From contig BLAL01000040.1 in the NCBI GenBank assembly GCA_015698045.1, positions 412,501 through 476,500 on the forward strand: DNA of 64,000 bases, in the 5' to 3' direction. The notes below the pieces were generated by a model. It was not told where the DNA came from, made no database searches, and was given only the letters and a program-made list of their open reading frames with translations. Below, piece by piece: positions 1 to 16,070 of the stretch; the stretch's first letter is position 1; each line of letters opens with the position of its first letter. A program made the position numbers and the translations under genes. The DNA is from Rhizophagus clarus (Eukaryota > Glomeromycota > Glomeromycetes > Glomerales > Glomeraceae).

Positions 1-1
1 T

Positions 2-610
2 ACTTTATGTGAAATGTATAAATGTAATATACATGCAACACCATGTTTTGTTCAAAAAAATCGCTATTTGCAACTCAATCCTGTAAGACTACAACTTTGG
101 GCTCATGAAATAGTAAGATTTTCAACAGAAATAATTTTGTTTTGCATAATAAAAATAAAAATCTTTTATTATTTTTATTAAACTACCTATGAAGTACCTC
201 CCTCTTATCCAACATTTGATGTCAAATCAAGTATATCCGTCAATAAGAATAATTTGGCAATGCAAGCACAAGTTAGTCACGCACCCACTACTCCTGTTTC
301 TATCATTATTCAATTACCATCCCAATTTTATTAACATTCTACTTTTCAAGAACAATCAACAATGCATAATTCTAATAATTCAAATGCTAATTTAGCATCA
401 CCAAATTCATTACCTTCAATTGGAGAATTTCTCAATAGTCTAGATCACAAACATAATTGCAATGTGTATTCTAATTTTGAGAATACTTTTCTTGAAGAAG
501 AAATTACTGTAAATATAATCAAAGAATTGTCAGATGAGCAATTGCAATGACTAGGAGTAGTAAAGATTGGGTGGCAGAAAAATATCAAACAAGCAGCTCA
601 AAGATTTTGA
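2..610 (+). pseudogene. Broken SAM-domain repeat-family gene, C-terminal part
   Basis: One reading frame (codon starts at position 2) can be followed from the window edge to 610. It opens with a Cys/His-bearing stretch (LCEMYKCNIHATPCF) followed by LQLNPVRLQLWAHEIVR at about 68-118. It then runs through a Ser/Asn/Pro-rich linker into a SAM-like domain with FLNSLDHKHNC, FLEEEITVNIIKELSDEQL and LGVVKIGWQKNIKQAA. In-frame stops lie at 179-181 (TAA), 332-334 (TAA) and 548-550 (TGA), before the natural end at 608-610. The segment at about 120-180 is pure AT-rich filler and may be an unspliced intron. The same arrangement appears in the relic at 47314-62340, so this is a repeated family. SAM domains usually mediate protein-protein binding, but the role of this family is unknown to me. 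The N-terminal part lies outside the window. Confidence 0.7.
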
Positions 611-705
611 AATTTTTTCTTATATATAGTTGAATATATCTTTTATTTTTTTCTAATAAATCTAATAAATTGACTTCTAAATAAATTTCTAATAAAATTA
701 GTATT

Positions 706-1792
706 CTAAACATAAATTAATGCTTCAAAAAATGTTTGTGTCATTTGAGGTGTAATTTGACTACATGCAACTAATAATGCATATATAGGATCATTACAAG
801 CTTTCATAAAATCACGATTATGTCTAATCCATGATTTGATAGTTGAAAATGCAGTTTTAATTGGATTAAAATCTGGAGAATAAGGTGGAAGAAAGACAAC
901 ATGGCATCCTAATCCCTCTAATAAAGCCACTAATTCATTATCATGATGAATTCTAGCATTATCCATTACAATAACACTATTGTCTCCTGGATATGGATTC
1001 ATTATTGGCATCTAAAAAAAATAATGATCTTATCAATTGTATAAACAAATAAAATAAAAATTCATGTTGTTGCTTACCACTTGATCAAGAACAAAATCAA
1101 TAAATTTTTTTTTATCACATGATCCTTCAATATATCAATAGCAACAAATCCATCTAGTGTAAGAGCAGACAGAATGGTATATCGTTTCCCTCTTATAAAA
1201 ACCACTTTTTTTTGAGCAGAAGTATTTCTAAGTGAATATTCATATAGTCGGGAGAGACTTCTTTCAACTTTAGCACTTTCATCAATAAAAATAAGTTGAT
1301 TTCGAGTATAATGCTCACCAATTGTAGCTAAATAATGTGCATGTACGATTTCATTTCTTTCTAATGCTGCTTTTTGTAACTACATAGCAAAAAAAACTTT
1401 TAGTAATTTTATTACATCAATTATTTATAATAAATATCAAATAATATATTTACTTTTTTTCTAGTAATTCCTAAATACTAAAGTGACCGCCAAAGTGCTG
1501 CAATAGACGCTCTTTTCCCTGTTAGAGATTCCATTTCATCTAAATACCAGTCCACTTTTTCGCTAACAAGATTTCTAAGTATAATCATATCTCTTCTGTT
1601 AAAGAGCTTTCTTCGTCCAGGAACACCTCTAAAAGGATTTATAACACAAGCCCAGCGGTTATATCTCTTTTTTATTTTATTTACAACACCCTTACTCATA
1701 TGCAATGTATTGGCAATTTCTACAGTTGACAAACCATCGATATAAAGATAAATAATGCGCCAATATAAGTCTTCACTAAATTCTTTAGGCAT
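706..1792 (-). mobile_element. Tc1/mariner (IS630-type) transposase relic with two introns
   Basis: Read on the minus strand. Residues from 1792 form a helix-turn-helix (DGLSTVEIANTLHMSKGVVN) with a GRP-like stretch (FRGVPGRRK). The DDE_3 domain follows, with first Asp in LIFIDESAK, second in SVIVMDNARIHH, and the third-site motif PPYSPDFNPIK. In Tc1/IS630 enzymes the last residue of that motif is Asp or Glu; here it is Lys, so the enzyme should be dead. Two introns with GT-AG ends are visible: 1380-1453 and 1012-1077. An in-frame TAG follows ALWRSL in the first exon (near 1478), and a one-base shift lies near 1130 between VAIDILK and GSCDKKK. I found no convincing terminal inverted repeats, so the element limits are unknown. 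Introns in a Tc1-type transposase suggest a eukaryotic lineage of the family rather than a recent bacterial transfer. Confidence 0.85.
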
Positions 1793-3099
1793 ACTTGAGT
1801 TTACCTATAAAAATAAAAGACTGTTTATTACAGACTACATTTGTAATTATTCGGAATTTATGGAATCTTTGGAATTAGTTAGGAATTGTTTACTTACCAG
1901 TCTATAAGCTACTAACGAAAAAACGCAACTATGATAACTAAATTATGAAAAAGGTGATACAACAGTGGCTTAGCATAATGTTAATCAAATAATATTTATT
2001 ATTATATATGTGCACATGTTAGTTTTTTTTTGTAATTCCGAAGTCAATTTTTTATTTAATTAGCAAATTTAGTGCCGATCACACTAATTCGAAAACGGCG
2101 ATAATATTTTCTTTAAAAATTGTTTATAAGTTATACAAAGATGAAAGAATTACTTTTTATGCTTTTATAATATATAATAAGTTTCCTACTTCTTCTTCAA
2201 TAATTAATACATTATAAATTTATAATCATGATTAATATTAAGTTATATTATTATAACATTTATTTAGGATTATAGTTATCATAATAATCTTATTTAACTG
2301 AGATCAAAATTTTTAGACAGTAATATAAATAATAGTCCATTATATAAATTCTTTTTTTCACATTTTCATCTATATATAAAAGGAATTTTAGATATGATGT
2401 TAATAATAATATTGATGACTAATAATATTATAATAAAATAAAATATCTGCTTTTCCTTTTATAAATTTACAATGACTTAGTAAACTAACAAATAAAAAAC
2501 TATATACAAGACCTATAATAATAACTTTTATCAACAAATTCAAGTATTGTGTTATTTTAAAATAAGTTTCAGAATTCTTTAATAAAAAAATGATAAAATG
2601 TAAAATAATTGTAAACTCTTTAATAATAATAAAAAACTGATTTTAAATAATATATATAAAATCAAAAAATAGAGACATCATACAAATTAAGAGGAATTGT
2701 GATGTATCTATTAGGACTTCTTTTAATATTATTGATTATTGTATAAAATGCCATTTGTCTTCTATGAAAGTACTATATTAGAAAGAAAAAAATGTTGTAA
2801 GTAATAGGCTTATTTTTTTTAAATATAAAGATTCCTAAGTAAAATAATCAAAATAATAAAAAAAAACTCAAATGATCATTTATTAACTATCAATGTCATG
2901 TATTCATTTTGAATAAAAATTTTTATAAAAAAATCAAAAAATAAAAAGGGAAAAAAATAAAAGAAAAAAGCAATCATTAATAAGAAAGACTATTAATCAA
3001 TATATATTTAAAGTGTCAGCAGTTCTAATTATACCTCAATAACCTATCTCAAGATAGTAATTATTGGCAATTATGAGACTATAATAAACCTTCAATTAT
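1793..3099. other. AT-rich stretch without recognisable genes
   Basis: Very AT-rich sequence with scattered stop codons on both strands. The first 300 bases may include the 5' flank of the Tc1-type relic. No coding remnant, inverted repeat or RNA gene could be supported. Confidence 0.6.
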
Positions 3100-3960
3100 T
3101 TTTAATCATTATCCGATTAAAGCTCTCAAGCATTTTAATTCTGATGGGAAATTCCAGATTGTGGCGTACTTCAAAAGATATCAAGATGTAGAATTTTTGT
3201 TGTAGGACAACTTTTAATTTCAATCATAATAGTATTGATCACTCTTTTTTATAGTGTGCTTCTTTTATTTCTTCCCAGAATAAAAACAAGCAGTTTATGA
3301 AGAATTTTAACAAGCAAAATTCTGGTTCTCTTAAAGCTCATTTTACTAATTCTAAACCTATCTAGGACCAAGCGAAGTCTTCCAAAAAGTTAAAAGACAA
3401 GAAGAAAAAGAAGTCTTTAGGCAAGAAGTCTAATGATAAAATGGATATTGTTAAACTTTTGCTAGCTTTAATTTCTTAATTGTTTTTATTTTAGTAAATT
3501 AGCATTATTTTTGTTCTTTTTTTTATTTTTTTTTTTAGTTTGTTTGTTTGAGTAATATTGCCAAGCAATGGACTTCTTATGGGGGTTTGTGAACTAAGGT
3601 GTTGATGATTATGGTAAGGTTGATTACAATTTATGCTTCAGAAGGGAAGCTGTAAGTTGTTTTCTTTGCAAACTTGAGGCGCTTGATTTTATTAAATATT
3701 ATCTTTTGCCTGAGATGCCTGTGATTACTGTTCTCAGACTTACTTGTATAGTTCCTTCAATTTGATCAATCATTTATGCTTACTTAGACTTATCTTTGTA
3801 TTGAATTTATTTTGCTTTTTTCTTTTTTGAAATTTGTAATTATAGGTTTAATTGTTATAATAATAAAAGATGAGAAAAAGAAGTTTAATTGATTGGCTAA
3901 AACTTAAATATTATAATAAATCTTAAATAGTCATATAATTTTTAAGAAAAAGAATTATAT
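3100..3960 (+). mobile_element. LINE relic: ORF1 tail and 3' untranslated region
   Basis: Around 3120-3220 the translation shows IKALKHFNSDGKFQIVAYF, which resembles the RRM-like end of the ORF1 type seen at 37150-37300. Around 3280-3478 it becomes a Ser/Lys-rich basic tail (KLKDKKKKKSLGKKSNDKMD) that ends in IVKLLLALIS and a stop at 3477-3479. A long 3' untranslated region follows and closes with a TTATAATAATAAAA tail near 3857. The 3' part (CTGAGATGCCTGTGATTACT near 3711 and on) resembles 32835-32975, so at least two copies of the same tail are in the window. No reverse transcriptase was seen, so this is a truncated or non-autonomous copy. Assignment to a LINE rests on resemblance to the larger ORF1-like region at 35975-37930. 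Confidence 0.5.
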
Positions 3961-4769
3961 TAAACACACTTTTTGCTTAATTTGATCTTATTAGTAAATA
4001 AACAAATAAATTTAATTTATATTTTAAAATTTTAAAAAAAATTATGATTAAGAATAGATATTAATTTATTTGTTATTTAGATAATCTTAAATGTTTTTTT
4101 AATAGCAATTATTTTAAGAAAAATCTATAAAATTTGAAATAAAAATAAAATTAAAAAAAATAAATACATAGAAGTACTTTAGTTTTATTATTTTATGAAA
4201 TTAGTACAATGTCTTAAGAAAAAACTAATACAAATAATTTTACTTTTTTAACTAATGCTAGATAGTAATATTTATTAATATGATTATTCATTTCATTTTT
4301 TTCAACAGATTTGTACAAGATGATGATATTACTATGCTTTTTTTGTTTCTAAATATTTGAGTTGTATATAATTTGCAATGTGAATTTTATATATAAACAT
4401 TATAATTTTCTTTTATTTTTTTTATAAAAATGCTTAATAGTTTATATTTTAATTATTTTTTTTTATTATTTATAATCTGGTATTTCAAATTTAATACTAT
4501 TATGCATTTTTTTTCAGAAAATTAGAATTTATAATCAAAAATAACAAATAATCTGATATATTATATATTTTCATTGGCAGATGAATGAACTGATTTAGTT
4601 GGAAGTATTATATGTAATATAAAAATGCTTATTATGTAATCCTATCTAATTTAATAAATATAAATATGATTTTAATGCCAAAAAAAAAATATATATATAT
4701 ATTTTTACAATATTTTTTTTTTTAAATTTATTTTTTTTTTTATTTATTATTAAATTACTATATTATTTT
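3961..4769. other. AT-rich stretch, nothing recognised
   Basis: Low-complexity A/T runs, including a short AT repeat near 4688-4703. No coding or structural signal seen. Confidence 0.6.
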
Positions 4770-4911
4770 TTACCGTATAGTTCTGAAATTAAACAACCAT
4801 TTTTTGTACTTAATTCTGGCCAAAGTGATCATAACTCTGGTTAATTTCACCATAATGCAGGCCAGGATTGCTTATTTTTGGAGATTGTTTAATTTCAGAA
4901 TTATACAGTAA
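4770..4911. repeat. Palindromic MITE, 142 bp
   Basis: Left end TTACCGTATAGTTCTGAAAT and right end ATTTCAGAATTATACAGTAA are inverted copies that match over about 27 bases with two or three mismatches (ATAGTTCTGAAATTAAACAA against its complement). The interior is partly palindromic too (CTGGCC at about 4817, GGCCAG at about 4860). No protein is encoded. The target duplication is unclear; TT/AA or TA flanks are possible. It is probably a small non-autonomous DNA transposon. Confidence 0.65.
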
Positions 4912-6311
4912 TCAGTTAAACTTTTTTTCTTTTATATTATAGACTTTTCTAAATATCTAACTTTTAAAATAAACTAAAAACAAAGTTTTGATGATAATAC
5001 TATACATAATAAATTATTGATTATATTTATATAAATCAACTTGACTTTTTAAAAATTCTTAAGCAATTATTTTTATGATGTAAAAAATATATAAACTCAA
5101 TAAATTTAGAAAGAATATTTAAAAGTATTAGTGGTAGTTTTTAAAGTTCTTTTGCAATTTTTTTATAAAAAAAAATAAAAGAATAAAATTGAATAAAAAT
5201 ATATAAAAATTTAAAAATATAAGTTTGAATAATATTTTCTTTTTTTTTTTTTACCTCTTACTATTACCTTAAGTTTCTGTGATTTTAATACTAATGATAA
5301 ATATATGCTAAAATTTTACAACTGAAGTAAATTAATTTTAATTTTAAAATATAATAAATAAAGTTTTATTTTAATTGCATAATTTATGATGAACTTTTAT
5401 TTGTATATTATTATAAAATCATAATTTTTGCTAATATAATAATTTATATTCTTAAAAATTATTGTAAAATAATTTTTTTAAATATAAAAATAAAAAACCT
5501 GTTGCATAATTAATTTAATAAAAAATCTGTTATGAAACAGTTTTTTATTTTTATATTTAATAAAAACTTATTTTATAATAAATTAATAGTTAATTAATTT
5601 AATAATAAACCCTATTACAAATTAGTTTTTTATTTTAATTTAATTTAATTTAATAAAAAAAACTGATTTATAATGATTACTAATTAATTTAATATTTATT
5701 GCAAAATAGTTTTTTATTTCAATTTTTTTCCATTTAATTTTTAATAAAATTTAAGATATTATAATCAAATTACAAAATTATATTATTAAGAATTATAGTA
5801 TTATAGCAAGTATCATAATTATAATGCTATATTAATCAATTACAATTAACATTTTTAGCTTAAAGCTATTAGTAAAAAATATTTTTAAAACCTTACCTAT
5901 ATAAGAATTTTCTAAATTTTTAGGATTTAGTGATTGAATTTTGATGATTTTTGGCTTATTAAATTTATCTTAACAAAACAAATATTTTAACATATAATTT
6001 ATCATATTAAAATTTTGGTCATATATGATCTGATTTATTTTAATAATATTTAAGATTTTATAATAAAAGTAAAAAATCATTTAAGTAAAAAATAGATTTT
6101 TTTTTTAATAATATTATATTTATTATAATATAATTAAAGTAATAAAAATTCTTAATGTAAATTAATTATCATTTTGATTTTATTGGCCTTTAAAATAAAT
6201 TTATTTATTATTCAAATATTTTATATATTAAATTTTTGATAAGCAACTTAAAATATAAAAATTTAAAAAATATTTGATTACAATTAATAGATAATCTTAT
6301 TTGTATTTTAT
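4912..6311. other. AT-rich stretch with imperfect direct and inverted repeats
   Basis: Between about 5490 and 5730 a motif of the form AACTGATT or AACAGTTTTTTATTT recurs three or four times together with TTAATTTAATAA blocks in alternating orientation. It looks like decayed tandem or inverted repeats of roughly 90 bp. The rest is plain AT-rich DNA with no coding signal. Confidence 0.45.
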
Positions 6312-6479
6312 TTATCTTATATATCTATATAGAAAAGCTAAAAAGCACATGATTATAATCCTGTATAATATGCTAACTTGATCTTTATATGTAATACAAT
6401 ATATGAAGTCAAGATAATAGCAGATAATGGTCAAAAATAATACATTTGCAATGATGACTGTTCCAAAAAAACCAGCCAT
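6312..6479 (-). CDS. Possible small membrane protein, 55 aa
   Basis: A short frame starting MAGFFGTVIIANVLFLTIIC and ending FLAFLYRYIR. It has two hydrophobic stretches, about residues 4-28 and 40-50, and so could be a two-pass membrane protein. I chose the ATG at 6479 because the frame upstream has no other ATG near it. I do not recognise a family. It lies downstream of the conserved fungal gene on the same strand and might only be AT-rich sequence that happens to be open. No splice pattern or start context adds support. Confidence 0.2.
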   Translation of the reverse strand: MAGFFGTVIIANVLFLTIICYYLDFIYCITYKDQVSILYRIIIMCFLAFLYRYIR

Positions 6480-6766
6480 TTTGTTATTTGAATAATATAT
6501 GTATTTGTAACAAGAAATGAAAAGGAATACTTTTTTTGAAGAGAAAACGTGATACAATAATACAAGAGTAATAAAGAAATACTAAAAAATAATAATTAAT
6601 AAAATTAACTAATATAAAAATTTGTTATATATTCTACAAAATAAATTACTTAATATAAATATAATATAAATAATAAAGTAAAACAAAAGCTACTTTTCCA
6701 AACCACAAGTTTTACTCTGGAAACTAACAAAAATTAAAACATAATTTAACACTACATTTATTACAT

Positions 6767-9700
6767 TCATGCTCCGACTTGAACGATATTGTTAATTGTA
6801 ATATGATCATCATCACGATCATCTACAAATTCAGTATCATCAGCGTCTTCATATTCAGATTTTTCCATCTCTGGAACCTCCTCATCTTCATATTCCTGCA
6901 TTATATCTACATATGACATTGCATTTTTAAAAGTGAGACCGGTTCCTAACAACCATTCAACAACAAAAGCTTTTTCTAATTCTTCCTCTTCATTATATGT
7001 TATGATTTTTATTTCTTCTTGTACATTTTTGGTTTCAGCTTTAATTATGGATGCTAAGAAACTGACATCTGAAATGATTTCATCATCCTGTGCTTCAATT
7101 GCTTCTTTAGGTTTTATTTGAACTATTTCATTATGTGTATATTCTTTGGATACCATTAATTCTTTAGATTTTTTTCGAGCTATTTCTTTGTTCTGTACAA
7201 GCTCTTTTGATGTCACTTTAGATTTTGTTTGGTCAACTTCTTTATTCTGTGTGGATTCTTTGGGTATCACTATTCTTTCAGACCTTGTTAGAACTTCAAT
7301 TTTTTCATTTTCAATAATATTTTTGTTGTTAAGTGATGGTAATTCTTCCGATGGAGTGAAATTCTGTAAAGCCTTTACTGACATTTGTTGTGATTTTCTC
7401 CTATTCGCTGTTGATAATTTTCCAGCCGAAATTGGTAGTGAGAAGTTTTCAGATACATCCACTTTTTGATCTTTAGACAAAGTTGGCGTGATTTTATTTA
7501 TCCCCTGCGACGATGCTTGATAATTGTTTTTATTAGCAAAATTATTGTTATTAGTGTTGTAAGAAGATTTTTGTTGAGAAGTTGAGGCAGGAGAAGGAAT
7601 TTTATGTGCAGGATACGTTGGAATATCATTAGCACTTGATTGTGGCAAAGTAGAAGTATTTGTAGGAGGGGGTTGAATATTCGATATATTTGTTGATTTT
7701 TGAAATTTTTTTGTACTATCTGTTATTCCCACGTATTCATCGTAGTCATCTGCGTCTGGTTTACTGTTACTAGGTTCCATTTCCAAAATAGTCGTTGGAC
7801 TCTTCATTCCACCAGTGTTTGAAAATGTAGATCTATTAGGGGTGTATTGTAAACTACGTGTCGAACCTGTTAAACTCGCTCTTGAAATTTGACGAGCATG
7901 CCTTCCTTGAATTTCAACTTGATCGAAAATACTTTGGTCTCGATTATCTTCCTTCGGTGGAATTTTAGGTATTTCAATCTTAATGTATCTAGCCGGTTTA
8001 TTGACTACTGTACTGACTGTTGAATTAGAACCATAGGTATTTGTAGTTGAAAAATTATTTATACTAGTATTAGTAAGTCTTTGACCACTAAGACTTGTTG
8101 ATTCATCAGCAAATGAGGATTTTTTTAGTTTTGAAAGTAATTTTTTCAATTTCTTTTCCTTCTTCTTTCCAACATTACCAGTATCTAACGAATCAACACC
8201 ATTATTTAAAATAGAATTTTTTGGTGGTGATGTACTCAAGAAATCAATTAAATCTTGTGCTTCATGTCTTCGCTTAGGTTTTTTTTGTCCTTGAGGACAT
8301 AATAAATCGTCATCGTCATCAACCAAATCCAAAGGATCCGGCCTTGGTTTAGGAACGGGCGGAAGATTTTTTTTTGTTGAGTTTTGAATATTTCCTGTAC
8401 TCTTGCTAGCATGAGAATGTTGATAATAACTAGACTGTGTTTGATCTAAAGACTTACTATGATGTAGTGATGAAAAATTTGTCCGACTTTGACTTTGGTT
8501 TACTTGTGAAGATGATAAAGTTTGATTGATTGTGGCATTAATACGATCAGATTGATAAGGTGAAGGTGGTGAAGACGGAGAAGATGGTGAAGATGGGATG
8601 AGTGGAGTATAACGAGGATTATTTCCTGGTGAGCTAGGGATTTTTGATCTTTTTTTCTTTACTTTATCGCCTAATACATCATCTGGGCTTGTGTTCTTTA
8701 AAAATTCCCATAGACTTTCTTCTTTATCCTTTTTAGATTTACGCTTTCCAAATAGCTCATCGTCGTCGTCGTCAAACTCTTCAAGTTTTGCAGGGGAAGT
8801 GGGATTCGATTTCTGAATTATTCGCTCACGGGACACAGGTTCACGAGGTGCAAGTTTTGGTGGTCTCTTGTGTGTCTGTCAAAATAGTGAATTTTCCACA
8901 AATTCTTTTGAGTTAAAAGTAAAAGAAAGGAGAAAAAGAAACAAAAACTTAATAATCTACCTCAATCGTTATCAATCGATTTGGCGTTAAAGAAACCTTC
9001 ATTGTCTGATTGCTAGAAATTAAAGTCTCAAAACTCTTCATTTTTTCTCTATTATCCTCCTAGTAATCAAACATAAATTGTGTTGGAATAAACTTTAAAT
9101 CTCCAAATTTCAATAACAAGACAGTTCATGTATTATTGCGGACCTTTGACCTACCATACTCGATACATTTCTTAAATCAGGTTCTTTATCTCCTTGTCTT
9201 TGTAAGCTCTGCATACTTTTAGTTGAACGCATACCTACATTTTTATATTCTGAACTTTGTCTACCATAGTCGCTTAGTGACTTAACCGGGGAAGTAGGCC
9301 AACTGTTACCAAGCTCATCCAAAGATGCTTGTCTTACTCCTCCATTATACGAACTAGACTTAGTGGGACTACGTGGAGTGGAAGATTGTATGTATCCTAA
9401 AAATTCAGGAAATTGAATGATATAAGTGTAAACTCAACGAAAAAATTAATTTAATATTATTAATATTTTAATTTACCACTCTTAGATAAGTGAGTTGATA
9501 ACTGGTAGGTAGTAGAAGAATTATATTCATTACCATCTGTTAATAATAACAATTTGCAGGTTAATACATTACAATTAAAATATCACTTTTAAAAAAAATG
9601 AACATACTTATAGCACTTTTACGTTGTGACTATAATATATATTAAATGATTAATTAAAAAAAAAAAAAATGTTAGCTAATTATATTAATAAATCTAATTA

Positions 9701-10403
9701 TATTGTCAATCAATCAGTTAACTAACTGATCGTTTGACCGTAGATATGTATTGTCATAGTAGAATATTTGACAAATTACCTCCATTTGTTCTTTTAAATT
9801 CGTCCTTCTGAATAACGGAAAAATTTGAGAATCTTCAGAAAGAGCAGAATAAACCTCTTGTGCTCTAGCAACTTCCACACCTTGCTTTTCAGAAGCCTTT
9901 GCAACTAGTATTAAGATATATTCACCAACATATTCCAAAACAGCAGTTAAATAAATAGCTAAACTTGGAGCAATATGTATTCCTTCGGATGCATATAGGT
10001 CAGGTACAGAGTCAGGATCACGATCATCAGCGCCTCGTTCACCAAGAGTACTAAAGAATTGACATTTTACTCTAAATTGTTCAAATACTTTTTGTAAAGG
10101 AAAAGGATTAATTTCTATAGTTTTCTCCTTTGTATGATCAGAATTGCCACTTTCAACATAAGTTTTTAATTCTAGTTCAGCCTCAACTATAGCATTTTTA
10201 CCCAAACTGGTCGGTAAAACTTGATTAATGGCATCTTTTATTCTAATCAGGTCTAAAGACCTAGCTGAATCTATTAAGAAATATAAGAATTCATCAAGGA
10301 AAGTATTTATTGCCGATAAGGCTTCAGATGAGATGCGGTAAGGAGCAACGTCTGCTATAATGGCGTTTGCTGCCCGTTGAGAAATATAAAGAGTGTCTAG
10401 CAT
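6767..10403 (-). CDS. Conserved fungal protein, histone-fold-like N-terminus and long disordered tail
   Basis: Seven exons (minus strand): 10403-9723, 9629-9608, 9536-9477, 9396-9155, 9059-8961 and 8875-6767 fit together in phase with GT-AG introns; the first donor (GTTAAC at 9722) is the weakest, so six exons are shown and one more small split is possible. The product is about 1070 residues. Residues 1-90 (YISQRAANAIIADVAPYRIS, FLDEFLYFLIDSARSLD) are helical and resemble a histone fold. This is followed by a conserved region to about residue 225 (LPTSLGKNAIVEAELELKTY, CQFFSTLGERGADD). A second conserved block spans about residues 325-355 (SNQTMKVSLTPNRLITIE). The remainder is Ser/Thr/Asn-rich, with acidic patches (FDDDDDELFG) and basic patches, and an acidic C-terminus. 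I recall this architecture from uncharacterised fungal proteins, but I cannot name a function. Two short repeats, LWEFLKNTSP and LIDFLSTSPP, may be docking motifs. Confidence 0.85.
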
Positions 10404-11273
10404 AAGAGAAGGTAAAAGGCGGAAAGGATAAGTTGACAGTAAGGCGGATTAAGATCGTTTAATTGAGGTTTTAAATAAAGCTTTATTAACACTACTTATT
10501 TCTTATTACTAAAAATAATATATATGCCTATTTATGCACAAAAGATCAAAGTTAAATCAAAGTTGAAAAAAAAGAGAACTATATCATATATGTGAAATAT
10601 AATTAAGTTATACACATAATGTTGCGGGATGGCTTTTATAGCAATTAACGTTTACTTACTTTTTGTAGAATCAACAGTCATGTTTTAACGGAACTGTATA
10701 GTTTGTTTATACATAAAGTAACCACGATTTTGGAGCGTGGTGAAAATCTTTTTTTTACTGTAGGTCAATAGAAAAGAGTGAATAATTAAAAAAAAAAAAA
10801 ACCGTAATTGAAAAACATGGTAACTCCAGTAATTAAATCAAATAATTAAAATTATTTACACAAACGCAGGTATAATAACACAAATTCTATGATAAACAAG
10901 CGAGTTAAACGATTTACAATAAATGTAAATCCGCTCGACAATTAACAAAATTTTATAACCTCTGACGAATCACAATGGAAACGAGGTTGTTAACTTATGG
11001 AATTTATTTTTTGTCATGTGTATTTATTAATCATTATTTGCCAAATTCAACTGTGCCATAACAAAGTAATAATTTATTTTCTCCGATTGGTTCATGTATT
11101 TTAAAGTTTTATAAGTTTGCAAGAATTAAACGAAAATTATAACCCATCATTTAGAATTATTCCATTGAATTTCCTTAAAAGTGTAGACCAAATTTTTTAC
11201 TTAATGACCCTATTTAAGAGTATTATTTTATTAATAAATCATTAAAACGGTCTAGCAAATTCCAGAAATTAAC
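10404..11273. promoter_or_regulatory. Intergenic spacer, 5' flank of the conserved fungal gene
   Basis: This 870-bp spacer separates the 3' end of the YCII gene from the start of the downstream gene on the same strand. It should hold the promoter of the latter. A single CCAAT-type pentamer (ATTGG on the plus strand) lies at 11086-11090, which is about 690 bp upstream and may be chance. No RNA gene or mobile element was seen. Confidence 0.35.
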
Positions 11274-11755
11274 TTACACTTTAAATGGTAAAATTTCATA
11301 TTTCTCCCATACTTTGTTGATAATGTAAGGATCTTGCTCAATTTCTTTCCTAACTTGTTCTTCACTCTCCGCCTCAAATATAAATAAACTTCCGACCATT
11401 TTTCCCTCCGCACTATTTTCAACGTTTGGTTCTGGATTTGCTAATATTGGCCCTCCCATGATAAGAAATCCTCGTTCTTTTGCTAATTTAGCTCTTTCCA
11501 AATGTTTTTCTCGAACTGATAATCTGCGTGAATATGTTTCCACATCTGTATAATCTCTTGCCAACAACAAAAATTGCTTTCTTCCTATTAAGCATAATAC
11601 ATCCACATTTCTTAATAAAAACAAAAAATAAAATTTAAACAATAACACTTACCAATCAAAGTACTTGAGAAATTTCTTTTATACATAAAATTTGTCGAAA
11701 ACAGCCTTCCGACACATAAACCTGCGTCGAAGGCTACTCGTCTTGAAAATATCAT
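11274..11755 (-). CDS. YCII-domain protein, probably mitochondrial
   Basis: Two exons, 11755-11653 and 11584-11274, are joined in phase across a 68-bp intron (GTAAGT...TTAATAG) to give 137 residues. The N-terminus (MIFSRRVAFDAGLC, then FSTNFMYKRNFSSTLIG) is rich in Arg/Ser and lacks acids apart from one Asp, as expected for a mitochondrial presequence. The rest is a complete YCII fold: KQFLLLARDYTD, RLSVREKHLERAKLAKERG, IMGGPIL, then SLFIFEAESEEQVRKEIEQD and PYIINKVWEKYEILPFK. YCII proteins are small dimeric alpha-beta barrel proteins whose substrate is mostly unknown; the Asp in RDYTD and the His in EKHLERA are at the places where family members carry the putative active-site residues. The start is supported by the presequence exon. 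The gene lies 261 bp downstream of the demethylase stop. Confidence 0.85.
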
Positions 11756-12015
11756 GATTGCAAAAATGAAGTATGAATTTCAGATCAACACATATTTATC
11801 ATCATACACCACGTGATACATACAGTATTTGAATTCAATTTATAATTTAATCAGTGACCGACTGCTTATGAAAAGATAACAGTTCAATAAATCCCACATA
11901 TATTACACTTTAATAATTTTGTTAACGAAAAAAAATTGCAAACGGACAAAACAACCAAATAGTAAAGCTTAAAATTTATAAATTATCTACTTGTTACATA
12001 AATTTTATTTACTGA

Positions 12016-16066
<4,051 letters not shown>

Positions 16067-16070
16067 TTAA

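Noticed and set aside
6312-6479. V-ATPase subunit e or an OST4-type small membrane protein
   Set aside because: Size and hydrophobic pattern are suggestive, but none of the residues I would expect are present, so the frame is kept only as a possible unknown protein.
6933-7469. Plus-strand open frames across the last exon of the conserved fungal gene
   Set aside because: Antisense shadows with Ser/Phe/Leu bias.
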